DNA of 49,430 nucleotides from Candidatus Pantoea edessiphila (GCF_002933315.1 NZ_PDKT01000006.1:1-49430); one strand, 5' to 3'. Shown: positions 36,163-46,868, numbered from the stretch's first letter. Translations and numbers: made by a program. Notes: a model not told the origin generated them from the sequence alone.

Positions 36163-37383
36163 GTGATAAAAGAATTTTGTATCCATAATATACACATTAT
36201 AAATCAACGATTAGATGCTGCTCATACATTTCGCGTTAATCGCACATTATCTACTATAGGTCCTATATTTCAAAAAATTTATAATTTAGTACCAATTTTT
36301 TTTCATTATCATCATCCACTAATTCCTGGTTATGTAGAAAATAAAGTACCTTATGGGATCAATCTATTTACACCAGATAAAAATCAGTATCAATTATTGT
36401 TGCAATTAATAGGTAATAGTAAATTAAAATCACCAAAACATGAAATGCCAATTACAGGTATTTATTCTATGGGAAGTACATTTTCAATTGGTCAAAACGA
36501 TAAATCAGATTTAGATATTTGGGTATTCCATAAATCTCACTTGGATAAGCATGACCTTATAAATTTGAATTACAAATGTACTAGAATACAAAAATGGTGT
36601 AATTCATTGAGTATAAAAATTAGTTTTTTTTTAATTGATGAAAATATTTTTAAATATTGCAGAGTAAATTGTTTCAGCAAACAAAAAATTAATAGTATTT
36701 ACAATGTATTTCTTTTAGACGAATTTTATCGTACTTCAGTGAGAATTGCAGGCAAAAGAATTTTGTGGACAGTAATACCAGATAGAGAAGAATATCGATA
36801 TGAAGAATATGTATATTCATTGTATAGTGATGGCATATTAACACAAAATGAATGGTTAGACTTAGGAAATCTTAAATTAATACAAATTAAAGAATATTTT
36901 AAAGAAATCTTATTACAAATAAATAAAAATGCTAATACACCTTATAAATCATTATTAAAAATATCTTTAATTGAATCTTATGTTTTACGATATCCACATA
37001 CTGAATTATTATCTATGTATACTAAAAAACATTTACATTCAGGAAATATTATTTTTTATGGATTTGATCCCTACTATATTATGTTGAATCGTTTAACAAA
37101 TTATTTAACTGATATAAAAGATAATATACGTCTTAATCTGATCCGTTGTTGTTTTTATTTTAAAGTAAAAGAAAAATTAAGTATTAAAATAAATAATCAA
37201 CAAATCAACTGGAAACGAAAAATTCTGTTAAATTTAGTAAGGCATTGGGGTTGGGATGAAGAAAAATTAAAAATTCTTGATCAAAATATAGATTACAAAA
37301 AAAAAATTATTAATGAAATAAATAATGAGTTATTAAAAGTAAAAATAAAAAACTCTAATAAATTAATAGGTTTTTTAAACTAA
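36163..37383 (+). CDS. cyaA: Class I adenylate cyclase, catalytic half only (truncated CyaA)
   Basis: Makes cAMP from ATP. The frame covers only the N-terminal catalytic domain: 406 aa against 848. The core motif MGSTFSIGQNDKSDLDIWV holds the catalytic aspartates at residues 116 and 118. Other matches are HYHHPLIPGYV, ILWTVIPDREE and YGFDPYYIMLNRLTNYL. It ends LIGFLN, where the family continues into the C-terminal regulatory domain that senses the glucose PTS. The start is GTG 36163; no better in-frame start exists. A T6 run at 37371-37376 lies just before the stop. An A10 run at 37307-37316 is in the correct frame. Confidence 0.93.
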   Translation: MIKEFCIHNIHIINQRLDAAHTFRVNRTLSTIGPIFQKIYNLVPIFFHYHHPLIPGYVENKVPYGINLFTPDKNQYQLLLQLIGNSKLKSPKHEMPITGIYSMGSTFSIGQNDKSDLDIWVFHKSHLDKHDLINLNYKCTRIQKWCNSLSIKISFFLIDENIFKYCRVNCFSKQKINSIYNVFLLDEFYRTSVRIAGKRILWTVIPDREEYRYEEYVYSLYSDGILTQNEWLDLGNLKLIQIKEYFKEILLQINKNANTPYKSLLKISLIESYVLRYPHTELLSMYTKKHLHSGNIIFYGFDPYYIMLNRLTNYLTDIKDNIRLNLIRCCFYFKVKEKLSIKINNQQINWKRKILLNLVRHWGWDEEKLKILDQNIDYKKKIINEINNELLKVKIKNSNKLIGFLN

Positions 37384-37627
37384 ATAACACTAAACAATAT
37401 ATTATTTAAAGTAAATTTAATATGCTTTACATCCAGTGTATCTATTATAACTTCACAAACAATAACTTATTATTCATATTGACAATTATTTATAAAATTG
37501 CACATGATATAAGTCTCATGATCAGTTTATTTTTTATTTAAAATTTAAAAAGTAATACTTTAATAATTACTTTTAAATATTTGATAAATAAAAAATAAAT
37601 TGCTAATTAATTTATAACGGTATTTAT

Positions 37628-38464
37628 ATGGAACAAAGAATTCAATTCTCTAAAATGCATGGCATAGGAAATGATTTTATGATAATAGATGCCATAACGC
37701 AAAAATTTAATTTATCAAAGGAAATGATTAATAAAATATCTAATCGTCACATAGGTGTTGGATTTGATCAATTATTAATTGTTGAATCATCTCATAATCC
37801 TGATTTTGATTTTCATTATAGAATATTTAATTCCAATGGAACTGAAGTATTTCAATGTGGAAATGGAGCTCGTTGTTTTGCTATCTTTGTCAAATTAAAA
37901 GGTTTAACAAATAAAAATAATATTAAGGTAACTACAAAAACTACAAATATGATATTAGAAATTATTCATGATAATTTAGTATGTGTAGATATGAATGAAC
38001 CAATATTTGAACCAAGCAAGATACCATTAAAAATGTGTCAAACTCAAGAACTTTATTCTATAGAAATTGATGATAGATGTTTTAAATTTGGTATGGTATC
38101 AATTGGTAATCCACATTGTGTCATTCAAGTACAGGATATAAAAACTGCTCAAGTAAATTTTTTAGGTCCATTAATAGAGAAGCATAGCTATTTTCCAGAA
38201 TCTACAAATGTTAATTTTATGGAAGTTGTTAATAATGAAAACATTCGTCTTCGTGTATATGAGAGAGGTGTTGGAGAAACATATGCTTGTGGTAGTGGTG
38301 CTTGTGCTGCCGTAGCTTGTGGAATCATACAAGGTATTTTATCATCTAAGGTAAGTGTAAATTTAATTGGAGGAACATTATCTGTATCATGGAATGGTAT
38401 TGGAAAACCAATTTATATGACTGGTCCAGCAACACATGTGTATGATGGTTATATATACATATAA
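37628..38464 (+). CDS. dapF: Diaminopimelate epimerase
   Basis: Interconverts LL- and meso-diaminopimelate for lysine and peptidoglycan. It is 278 aa against 274. The two catalytic cysteines are Cys77 in FQCGNGARC and Cys221 in YACGSGACA. It follows cyaA after a 244-bp gap as in E. coli, where cyaY and lptM intervene; both are missing here. xerC and yigB, next in E. coli, are also absent. Confidence 0.97.
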   Translation: MEQRIQFSKMHGIGNDFMIIDAITQKFNLSKEMINKISNRHIGVGFDQLLIVESSHNPDFDFHYRIFNSNGTEVFQCGNGARCFAIFVKLKGLTNKNNIKVTTKTTNMILEIIHDNLVCVDMNEPIFEPSKIPLKMCQTQELYSIEIDDRCFKFGMVSIGNPHCVIQVQDIKTAQVNFLGPLIEKHSYFPESTNVNFMEVVNNENIRLRVYERGVGETYACGSGACAAVACGIIQGILSSKVSVNLIGGTLSVSWNGIGKPIYMTGPATHVYDGYIYI

Positions 38465-38764
38465 TTACAAGTAATATATAATGTAAACTTATAATAAGCT
38501 ATTTTAACTTTAAAGATATTTATAAATATTGCATAAAAACTAATGATGTATCAGTTATATGTTAAATTAATAGATGATATAATATTTTTATAAACGTTAA
38601 TAATTTGATATTAAATATATTCATATTTTAAATTGACTTATATTTCTCTCTCATAAAGAATATTTTTTGTAAAATTAAATAAAAAATCAAAAAAATTATT
38701 TTTTCATTTATTATAATAAATTTATATTTGTTTTATATATTGTTTAATAATTTGTAATTAAAAC
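38465..38764. other. 300-bp gap before uvrD with a candidate promoter
   Basis: TTGACT at 38633-38638 and AAGAAT at 38656-38661, 17 bp apart, could form a sigma70 promoter about 100 bp before uvrD. No LexA box (CTG-N10-CAG) is seen, unlike the SOS-regulated uvrD of E. coli. No gene is present; this is where xerC and yigB would lie. Confidence 0.35.
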
Positions 38765-40702
38765 ATGGAAATTTTAAAAATTCTAGAAAATTTAAATGAC
38801 AAACAACGGGAAGCTGTTTCAGCACCAAGAAGTAATTTGTTAGTATTAGCAGGTGCTGGTAGTGGAAAAACAAGAATCATAGTGCATCGTATTGCTTGGT
38901 TATTATCTATAGAAAATTGTTCTCCAAATTCAATTTTAGCTGTAACTTTTACGAATAAAGCTGTTTTAGAAATACATAACCGTATAAATAAATTAATTAA
39001 TTTTAATAAAGATAAATTATGGATTGGTACTTTCCATAGTTTAGCTCATCGTGTACTTAGGATACATTATGCTGAAGCGAATTTGCCTAAAAATTTTCAA
39101 ATCTTAGATAATGATGATCAATTTCGTTTTATCAAATCATTAATAAAAAACATGAATTTTGATGAAAAAAAGTGGTCAGTTAATAGAGCTATGTGGTATA
39201 TAAATAACAAAAAAGATAAAGGATTACGTCCAAAAAGTATTGAACACAATAATTTTATAGATAAAACTTGGAAATATATTTATCAAGAATATCAAAAAGC
39301 ATGTGATCGTGCAGGTTTAGTTGACTTTGCAGAAATAATTTTACGTAGTTATGAGCTTTGGCTTAATAAGCCTAACATTCTTGAATATTATCAGAAAAGA
39401 TTTACAAATATTTTGGTTGATGAATTTCAAGACACTAATAGTATTCAATATGAATGGACTCGTATATTAGTAGGCAAACATGGTAGAGTGATAATAGTAG
39501 GCGATGATGATCAATCAATATACGGTTGGAGAGGTGCACAAATTAAAAATATACAACGTTTTTTAATTGACTTTCCTAATACAGATATCATAAGACTTGA
39601 ACAAAATTATCGATCTACAAATAAAATCTTACGTACAGCAAATGCGCTTATTTCTAATAATAATATACGCCTAGGTAAAAAATTATGGACAAAAAGAACA
39701 GAAGGTGTACCTATTTCTATTTACTGTGCTTTTAATGAACTAGATGAAGCTAATTTTGTAACAAATTGCATACAATCACTGTATCAAAAAAATAATAAAT
39801 TATTAGATTGTGCAATTCTTTATCGTAGCAATGCTCAATCACGTATATTAGAAGAAGTGCTTTTATACAAAAAAATTCCATACCGTATCTATGGTGGTAT
39901 GAGGTTTTTTGAACGTCAAGAAATTAAAGATGTACTTGCATATTTACGTATCATAAATAATAGAAATGACGACATTGCTTTTGAACGTATAATAAATACT
40001 CCTCAACGCGGTATTGGTGATCGTACAATTAATATAATACGTGAATTTGCTAGACAAGAAAAATTAACATTGTGGGAATCTGCTAATATTTTATTAACAT
40101 CTGATTTATTAACGAAACGTGCAATTGTATCATTGAAATCTTTTTTTGATTTAATATCTAGTTTAGTAAATGAAACTATCGGATTATCATTGCATAAGCA
40201 AACAGATAAAGTTATTAAAGACTCTGGTTTATGGTCAATGTATGAGCAAAAAACAGGAAAATCTCATAACCGTATTGAAAATCTTCAAGAACTAGTCAAT
40301 GCTACTCAGCAATTTAATTATAAAGATGATGATTTAACTCCTTTACAAGCATTTCTATCTTACTCTGTATTAGAAAACGATAAAAATCACACTGAAGATA
40401 AATGGAATAATAATGTAGTGCAACTTATGACATTACATTCAGCTAAAGGATTAGAATTTAGTCATGTATTTATCGTTGGTGTAGAGGAAGGAATGTTACC
40501 AAGTAGAATGTCTATGCATGAAAATATCATGCTGGAAGAAGAACGTCGTTTAACTTATGTTGGAATAACCAGGGCAATGCTTGAACTTACGTTAACTTAT
40601 ACTAAAACTCGCCGATTATATGGTAAAGAAATTTATTGTCGTCCCTCACGTTTTATTAAAGAGCTACCACCAGATTGTATAGAAAAAATATATAGGAAAT
40701 AA
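38765..40702 (+). CDS. uvrD: UvrD, DNA helicase II, lacking the C-terminal domain
   Basis: Superfamily 1A 3'-5' helicase for mismatch and nucleotide excision repair. The helicase motifs are present: Walker A AGAGSGKT near residues 29-36, DEFQDTN, GDDDQSIYGWRGA, QNYRST, LMTLHSAKGLEF, VGITRA. It ends at RPSRFIKELPPDCIEKIYRK after 645 aa, whereas E. coli UvrD has 720. The missing part is the C-terminal Tudor-like domain known to contact RNA polymerase. No continuation appears in other frames downstream. Confidence 0.95.
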   Translation: MEILKILENLNDKQREAVSAPRSNLLVLAGAGSGKTRIIVHRIAWLLSIENCSPNSILAVTFTNKAVLEIHNRINKLINFNKDKLWIGTFHSLAHRVLRIHYAEANLPKNFQILDNDDQFRFIKSLIKNMNFDEKKWSVNRAMWYINNKKDKGLRPKSIEHNNFIDKTWKYIYQEYQKACDRAGLVDFAEIILRSYELWLNKPNILEYYQKRFTNILVDEFQDTNSIQYEWTRILVGKHGRVIIVGDDDQSIYGWRGAQIKNIQRFLIDFPNTDIIRLEQNYRSTNKILRTANALISNNNIRLGKKLWTKRTEGVPISIYCAFNELDEANFVTNCIQSLYQKNNKLLDCAILYRSNAQSRILEEVLLYKKIPYRIYGGMRFFERQEIKDVLAYLRIINNRNDDIAFERIINTPQRGIGDRTINIIREFARQEKLTLWESANILLTSDLLTKRAIVSLKSFFDLISSLVNETIGLSLHKQTDKVIKDSGLWSMYEQKTGKSHNRIENLQELVNATQQFNYKDDDLTPLQAFLSYSVLENDKNHTEDKWNNNVVQLMTLHSAKGLEFSHVFIVGVEEGMLPSRMSMHENIMLEEERRLTYVGITRAMLELTLTYTKTRRLYGKEIYCRPSRFIKELPPDCIEKIYRK

Positions 40703-41006
40703 AAATTTTCTTATTTTTTATTAACTATAATGAGATATATTATGCTTATTTGTTGTTTATATTTGCAATTAATCTTAATATTTTTATAATATTTATCTAG
40801 TATATATACTTATAATCAATAATCAAAAAAAACAAAATATTATTTAATAATACATATATCCGTATAGTTGTTAAATATTTTAATTGTTATGTAATTGTTG
40901 ATAATATTATTTTATTTGTTATTTATATATTGTTTTTTATTAATCAATAATTATTAAAATATTTAATATATTTAATTTAATTAATAAAAATTGTGATGGA
41001 ATTAAT
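40703..41006. other. 304-bp gap between uvrD and corA, no gene seen
   Basis: Nearly pure A/T. No remnant of the missing UvrD C-terminus and no hairpin with a T-run was found. A GATGGAA at 40995-41001 is the likely corA ribosome site. Confidence 0.5.
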
Positions 41007-41957
41007 ATGCTAAATGCATTTAAATTAAATAGCGGTCGTCTCACAAGATTAGATATTGAAGCAGAAGATAAATTAATATCATCAATTTGGGTAGACCTAG
41101 TTGAACCAGAAGAAAATGAACGTAAATTAGTACAATATGAATTAGGACAAAATTTAGCAACACGTCCAGAACTAGAAGATATTGAAGCTTCAGCTCGTTT
41201 TTTTGAAGATGAGGATGGTTTGCATATTCATTCATTCTTTTTTTATGAAGATGCTGAAGATCATGCTGGTAATTCTACTGTAGCTTTTATAGTTCGAGAA
41301 GGAAGACTGTATACATTACGTGAAAGGGAGCTACCAGCTTTTCGTTTATATCGTATGAGAGCACGTAATCAAACACTAATTGATGGTAACGCTTTTGAGC
41401 TCTTATTAGATTTATTTGAAACCAAAATTGAACAATTAGCAGATGAAATCGAAAGTATTTATAGCGCTTTGGAAAAGCTTAGTCGTGTAGTAATGGAAGG
41501 TCAACAAGGTGAAGAATATAATGCATCACTTTCATGTTTAGCTGAATTAGAAGATGTAAGCTGGAAAGTTAGATTATGTCTAATGGATACTCAAAGAGCA
41601 CTTAATTTCTTATTAAGAAAAGGTCGTTTGCCTACTAATCAATTAGAGCAAGCACGTGAAATACTTAGAGATATTGAATCTTTATTACCTCATAATGAGT
41701 CTTTATTTCAAAAAGTTAACTTTTTGATGCAAGCAGCAATGGGATTAATAAATATTGAACAAAACCGTATTATTAAAATATTTTCAGTCGTTTCAGTAAT
41801 GTTTTTACCTCCTACACTTTTAGCATCAAGTTATGGTATGAATTTTGAATTTATGCCAGAATTAAAATGGAGTTTTGGTTACCCAGCTGTAATTTTCTTA
41901 ATGATTATAGTTGGAGTAGCACCTTATCTTTATTTTAAACATAAAAATTGGTTATAG
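41007..41957 (+). CDS. corA: CorA, magnesium (and cobalt) channel
   Basis: Pentameric inner-membrane Mg2+ channel. It is 316 aa, the E. coli length. A large acidic cytoplasmic N-terminal domain precedes two C-terminal transmembrane helices. The selectivity motif GMN is in [20 protein letters not shown]. The positive tail YFKHKNWL is conserved. It is one of the best-conserved proteins in the window. Confidence 0.97.
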   Translation: MLNAFKLNSGRLTRLDIEAEDKLISSIWVDLVEPEENERKLVQYELGQNLATRPELEDIEASARFFEDEDGLHIHSFFFYEDAEDHAGNSTVAFIVREGRLYTLRERELPAFRLYRMRARNQTLIDGNAFELLLDLFETKIEQLADEIESIYSALEKLSRVVMEGQQGEEYNASLSCLAELEDVSWKVRLCLMDTQRALNFLLRKGRLPTNQLEQAREILRDIESLLPHNESLFQKVNFLMQAAMGLINIEQNRIIKIFSVVSVMFLPPTLLASSYGMNFEFMPELKWSFGYPAVIFLMIIVGVAPYLYFKHKNWL

Positions 41958-42424
41958 ATTTTTGATTTGTTATTTTTACTAATATTAAATAATTTAAAAT
42001 TAGTATATATCTATTAAAATATTAGATAGTATTTAATTTTTTTGAAAAAAATCTATCTGTTCTAATAAAATGTATATCTTATGCAAATAATATTACTTAA
42101 TCAACTAAATAATTACATTAATTTTATTAAAATTAATGTAATTATTTAATCTTTATTATAACGTTGTATTCTTGATTAAAAATTATATTATGAATTAAAT
42201 ATGATATTTTTATTAATTAATTAAGAATGTAATATCAGTTATATCATCAAAATTACGTTTTGTTATTTAAATTTTTATAAATAACTTTATAAATATATTT
42301 TATATTTAATAAAATTTAATTTAATAAAAATTAGATATAAATAAGTTTAAAATTATCTTTATTTATAGAAATAATAATTGATTAAATTTGAATATAAAAA
42401 ATGTTTTTTAAAGGAAATAATAAA
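41958..42424. other. corA-metE intergenic region with a long palindrome
   Basis: This 467-bp gap replaces the E. coli genes rarD to pldB and metR. It has no frame of note. It contains the 43-bp palindrome at 42106-42148 and the metE ribosome site AAGGAA (42411-42416). No convincing MetR or MetJ box is seen. Confidence 0.5.
42106..42148 (+). terminator. Perfect 43-bp AT-rich palindrome after corA
   Basis: Bases 42106-42126 are the exact reverse complement of 42128-42148 around one central T. It lies 149 bp after corA. As RNA it would fold into a hairpin of about 17 bp or more. It could end corA transcripts, or act in the metE leader. It resembles the hairpins at 28322 and 33834 in design, not in sequence. 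Confidence 0.5.
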
Positions 42425-44689
42425 ATGACTATCATCAACCATACTCTCGGTTTTCCTCGTATTGGTATACACCGGGAACTAAAAAAAGCTCAAGAAAATT
42501 ATTGGTCTGGTAATATTGATCAAAAAGAGTTACTAAAAATAGGTTATGAACTACGTAAAAGACATTGGAAACAACAAGAAGTATCTGGTATAGATTTATT
42601 ACCTGTAGGAGATTTTGCTTGGTATGACCATGTGTTAACTACTAGTTTATTGTTAGGTAATATACCGAAAAGACATCAAAATCAAGATAATAATGTAGAT
42701 ATAGATACTTTATTTTTGATAGCTCGTGGTATTTCCCGTAATGGAAAATCTACTAGTGCATCTGAAATGACAAAATGGTTTAATAGCAATTATCATTATA
42801 TAGTGCCAGAATTAGAAAAACATCAGACTTTTAGAATCACATGGATGCAGTTATTAGATGAAATTGATGAAGCATTATTATTAAATTACAAAATAAAACC
42901 TGTATTGTTAGGTCCTATAACATATTTATGGTTAGGTAAAACTAAAGGTAACTATTTTAATCGATTATCTTTGTTGGGAAATATTATATCAGTTTATCAA
43001 GATGTTTTATCTGAAATAACAAAACGAGGTATTAAATGGATTCAAATTGAAGAGCCTATATTATCATTAGAACTTACAAAAGAATGGTGTGATGCTTTTA
43101 GAAAAGCATATGACATATTGCAATTAAAAAATGGTTTATTACTTACAACTTATTTTGACAGTATTAATCAAAATATAGATTTAATTCGTGAACTTCCCGT
43201 GCAAGGTTTACATGTTGATTTAGTTCATGGAAGCGATGATATTAAAATATTAAATAAAAAAATTCCTAAATCATGGGTATTATCATTAGGTGTGATTAAT
43301 GGACGTAATATTTGGCGCACCAATTTAATTACTTGCTTTAATTACATACAGCCTCTAATAAATCAACGTCAACATTTATGGATTGGAACATCATGTTCTT
43401 TATTACATTCTCCAATGGATTTAAGGTATGAAAAAGATCTAGATATAGAAATAAAAAGTTGGTTTTCATTTGCAATACAAAAATGTACAGAACTTTCTTT
43501 ACTAAGAGATGCCCTTAATAATAATGATAGATCTTTAATAGAAAACTGGAGTAAACCAATTTATTCTCATTCTATTTCAAATAAGGTTAGTAATCCCATT
43601 GTAAAAAAACGTATTGAAAATATTTCTATATATAACATAAAACGTAATAGTTCATATAAAGATCGTGTCAAAATACAACGTAAAAGATTTAATTTGCCAA
43701 TATGGCCAACAACTACAATTGGCTCTTTTCCACAAACTTCTGAAATTCGTAAATTACGTTTACAATTTAAGCAAGGAAAATTAGATCAACAAAATTATCA
43801 AGAAAGTATTTTTAAAAACATAAAACAAACTATAATAGAACAAGAACATCTAGGAATAGATGTATTAGTGCATGGTGAATCAGAAAGAAGTGATATGGTT
43901 GAGTATTTTAGCAAACATCTAGATGGATTTGTTTTTACAAAAAATGGTTGGATACAAAGTTATGGTTCTCGTTGTGTAAAACCACCAATAATTATAGGAG
44001 ATATTTCTCGTCCAAAAAATATTACTACTAAATATGCTAAGTATGCACAATCTCTGACTAAAAAACCAGTAAAAGGAATGTTAACTGGTCCAGTAACTAT
44101 TTTACATTGGTCTTTTATACGTGAAGATATACCAAAAGATATAATAGTTAAACAGATAGCTTTAGCGTTAAGAGATGAAGTAGAATCTTTAGAAAAAGTT
44201 GGTATTGGAATTATTCAAATTGATGAACCTGCATTACGTGAAGGATTACCTCTTCATAAATCAAATTGGAAGAGTTATTTAGATTGGGCAATTCATGCTT
44301 TTCGTATTACCTCATCAGGTGTAGATGATAGCACCCAAATACATACACATATGTGTTATTGTGAATTTAATGACATCATGAGTGCTATAGCAGAAATGGA
44401 TGCTGATGTTATAACTATTGAAACTTCACGTTCAGACATGGATTTATTAAAGTCATTTGACTTTTTTAAATATCCAAATGAAATTGGACCTGGAGTATAT
44501 GATATTCATTCACCAAATATACCTAGTGTAGAATCTATAAAAAAGTTACTAGAAAAAGCTTCTCAATATATTCCACAAGAACGTTTATGGGTTAATCCAG
44601 ATTGTGGATTAAAAACTCGTAGTTGGGTTGAAGTAAAAAAATCATTAGAAAATATGGTAAAAGCAGCAATAAGTTTACGTAATGAATAA
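42425..44689 (+). CDS. metE: MetE, cobalamin-independent methionine synthase
   Basis: Transfers a methyl group from methyltetrahydropteroyl-polyglutamate to homocysteine. From ATG 42425, with AAGGAA upstream, it is 754 aa against 753; the frame opens at 42401. The zinc ligands are present: His and Cys in [11 protein letters not shown], Glu in ITIETSRSD, Cys in [10 protein letters not shown]. The regulator metR, divergent from metE in E. coli, is absent. It is followed by a clear intrinsic terminator. Confidence 0.97.
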   Translation: MTIINHTLGFPRIGIHRELKKAQENYWSGNIDQKELLKIGYELRKRHWKQQEVSGIDLLPVGDFAWYDHVLTTSLLLGNIPKRHQNQDNNVDIDTLFLIARGISRNGKSTSASEMTKWFNSNYHYIVPELEKHQTFRITWMQLLDEIDEALLLNYKIKPVLLGPITYLWLGKTKGNYFNRLSLLGNIISVYQDVLSEITKRGIKWIQIEEPILSLELTKEWCDAFRKAYDILQLKNGLLLTTYFDSINQNIDLIRELPVQGLHVDLVHGSDDIKILNKKIPKSWVLSLGVINGRNIWRTNLITCFNYIQPLINQRQHLWIGTSCSLLHSPMDLRYEKDLDIEIKSWFSFAIQKCTELSLLRDALNNNDRSLIENWSKPIYSHSISNKVSNPIVKKRIENISIYNIKRNSSYKDRVKIQRKRFNLPIWPTTTIGSFPQTSEIRKLRLQFKQGKLDQQNYQESIFKNIKQTIIEQEHLGIDVLVHGESERSDMVEYFSKHLDGFVFTKNGWIQSYGSRCVKPPIIIGDISRPKNITTKYAKYAQSLTKKPVKGMLTGPVTILHWSFIREDIPKDIIVKQIALALRDEVESLEKVGIGIIQIDEPALREGLPLHKSNWKSYLDWAIHAFRITSSGVDDSTQIHTHMCYCEFNDIMSAIAEMDADVITIETSRSDMDLLKSFDFFKYPNEIGPGVYDIHSPNIPSVESIKKLLEKASQYIPQERLWVNPDCGLKTRSWVEVKKSLENMVKAAISLRNE

Positions 44690-44734
44690 GAAAATTCATT
44701 ATAGTTTTAGTTTTTATCAGTTAAGAAATATTTT

Positions 44735-44757
44735 GGCGCTGCTAGGCGCCTTTTTTT
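44735..44757 (+). terminator. Intrinsic terminator of metE
   Basis: GGCGC (44735-44739) pairs with GCGCC (44746-44750) across a 6-nt loop, followed immediately by seven T. This G/C-rich stem stands out sharply in nearly pure A/T surroundings, 46 bp after the metE stop. It is the only classical Rho-independent terminator I found in the window. Confidence 0.9.
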
Positions 44758-45085
44758 ATAAATTAATTAGAATATAAATTTTTTGAAACATTTAAAATTA
44801 TTTTAAATCTATATTAATTTTAATAAAAATATTGTTAATTTAAATAATTAGTATATATTACGTATTAATATATCCTCTTATTATAATAATATAGTATTCA
44901 AATATTGTATTAATCAACATTATACAAATAAAATGTATTAATGTATTATTATCTTTTTTATAAAATTGTAATATGAAAATTTTTATTATGTTTATTAAAT
45001 TTGTATTTTATATCAAATTATTTCGTATTAAAAATTACATATTATCACTTCAAACTAATAAGGAAATATTGTAAATTAAAATGTT
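44758..45085. other. Gap between the metE terminator and rmuC, no gene seen
   Basis: About 330 bp of A/T-rich sequence. E. coli has ysgA and udp here; both are missing without recognisable remnants. An AAGGAAA lies about 20 bp before the rmuC start, farther than normal. Confidence 0.5.
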
Positions 45086-46327
45086 ATGATTATATTAATA
45101 TCATTAATTGCGTTAATTACCGGTTTTATAATTTCAAAACTGAGATATAATCGTGAATTATCTAAGCTCTTAACTAAAATTAAAATATTGGAGCAAGACA
45201 TTCAATACCAACAGAAAAAAATAAAAAAATTTAGGCAATTATTTGTAATAAGTAAAAATAAAATTTATCAATTAAATAAATCAATAAATATTAAAAATAA
45301 ATATTTACAATACTGGCAAACTAAAAATAATAAACTTATTTTAACAAATAAAATCGAAAAAAATAGAGAAATTATAAAATATGTAAGTAATATAATTAAT
45401 CCACTACAAGAGCAAGTAAATAAATGCCTTAATCAATTACATGATAGTATTAGAATGGAGGTAAACGAGAGACATATTTTAAATAATGAAATAAAAGAGA
45501 TGCAAAAACTCAATTCAAATATTACTCAATCAACTATTAACCTTGCAAATGCTTTAAAAGGAAATAGTAAATTTAGAGGAAATTGTGGAGAGATTATTTT
45601 AAGTCGCATTTTAGAATCAGCTGGATTACGTGAAGGTTATGAATATGAAACACAAATTAGTATAAAATCTGATCAAAATAGTAAAATTAGACCAGATATA
45701 ATAATTAGACTACCTAAAGGTAAAGATATAATAGTGGATTCTAAAATGATATTGTTAGCATACGAAAAGTATTTTAATTCAAAAGACGATATTGAAAGTG
45801 AAAAAGCTATTAAAGAACATATTAATGCAATAAAAACTCATATACGTTTATTAAGTAAAAAAAATTATCAAGATTTGCCTAATTTACGTTCACTTGACTA
45901 TATATTAATGTTTATTCCTATTGAACAAGCATTTCTACTGGCAATAGATCGAGAACCTAGTTTATTATTTGAAGCTCTAAAACAAAATATTATGTTGGTT
46001 AGTCCTACTACTTTACTAGTAGTTTTGCGAACTATCCATAATTTATGGAATAATGAACATCAAAATCAAAATGTCCATCATATCGTAGATAGTGCATCAA
46101 AACTATATGATAAAATAAGATTATTTGTCGATGAAATGAATAATATAGGATATAATCTCGATAAAACATATAATAGTTACAAAGAAGCAATGAAAAAACT
46201 TGCAGAAGGTCGAGGTAATATTATCAAACAAACTGAGAAATTTCGTCAATTAGGTGTTGATATTAAGTGTGCTATTGATATAGATTTAGTTAATAAATCT
46301 TCTTTAACAGAAAACGTCAAAAAATAA
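45086..46327 (+). CDS. rmuC: RmuC family protein
   Basis: RmuC limits recombination at inverted repeats in E. coli; its biochemical activity is not settled. An N-terminal membrane anchor (MIILISLIALITGFIISKL) is followed by a lysine-rich coiled coil and the conserved RmuC domain: NALKGNSKFRGNCGEIILS, ASGLREGYEYETQ-like AGLREGYEYETQ, RPDIIIRLPKGKDIIVDSKM and LMFIPIEQAFLLA. It is 413 aa against 475, shortened in the coiled coil and at the C-terminal tail. The weak ribosome site leaves the start slightly uncertain. Confidence 0.94.
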   Translation: MIILISLIALITGFIISKLRYNRELSKLLTKIKILEQDIQYQQKKIKKFRQLFVISKNKIYQLNKSINIKNKYLQYWQTKNNKLILTNKIEKNREIIKYVSNIINPLQEQVNKCLNQLHDSIRMEVNERHILNNEIKEMQKLNSNITQSTINLANALKGNSKFRGNCGEIILSRILESAGLREGYEYETQISIKSDQNSKIRPDIIIRLPKGKDIIVDSKMILLAYEKYFNSKDDIESEKAIKEHINAIKTHIRLLSKKNYQDLPNLRSLDYILMFIPIEQAFLLAIDREPSLLFEALKQNIMLVSPTTLLVVLRTIHNLWNNEHQNQNVHHIVDSASKLYDKIRLFVDEMNNIGYNLDKTYNSYKEAMKKLAEGRGNIIKQTEKFRQLGVDIKCAIDIDLVNKSSLTENVKK

Positions 46328-46868
46328 ATAGCATATCTTTTCTTTATCTATTATTCATATATTATGAAATAATAAAAATTACTATTCTTAAGAAGAAATT
46401 ATAAATAAATTTAATTATTTTTTTAAACTTATAATATCAGAAAAATAAATTTTATTTGATTTAGTTAATAGATTAATCATCCTGTATTATTTTATATAAT
46501 TATTTTAAACAAAAATATAAATTGTAATATAAGTTAATTTAAATATTAATTAATTATTGAAATTAATTAATATATGATTATAAATTTTTATTATTTATAA
46601 TCAATAAACATATGTTTTTATTATATTTTTATATCGTAAAAACTAATGATTATTCAATATTTTTTATACTGAAATATAGTACATCTTTGATTATTGTTAT
46701 TTTATAGTTTAACTTATTCTTATAGAAATAATTTACTGCATAAGTCATATCTTGTAATAATAAAAAAATAAATAGTTATATTTTTATTAAAATAATAAAT
46801 TAATTTTTATGAAAATAAATGAAATTTAAAATACATTTATTAGCCTGTTATTATTTGGAAGGTATTGA
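46328..46868. other. 541-bp gap where ubiE, ubiJ and ubiB would lie
   Basis: In E. coli ubiE-ubiJ-ubiB separate rmuC from tatA. Here the interval is extremely A/T-rich and no frame matches them. A GGAAGG ribosome site at 46857-46862 precedes tatA. The tatABC promoter must be here but no hexamer pair is convincing. Confidence 0.6.

Noticed and set aside
28322-42148. AT palindromes as CRISPR repeats or a mobile repeat family
   Set aside because: The arms differ in sequence from place to place, there are no spacers or cas genes, and each lies at a gene 3' end.
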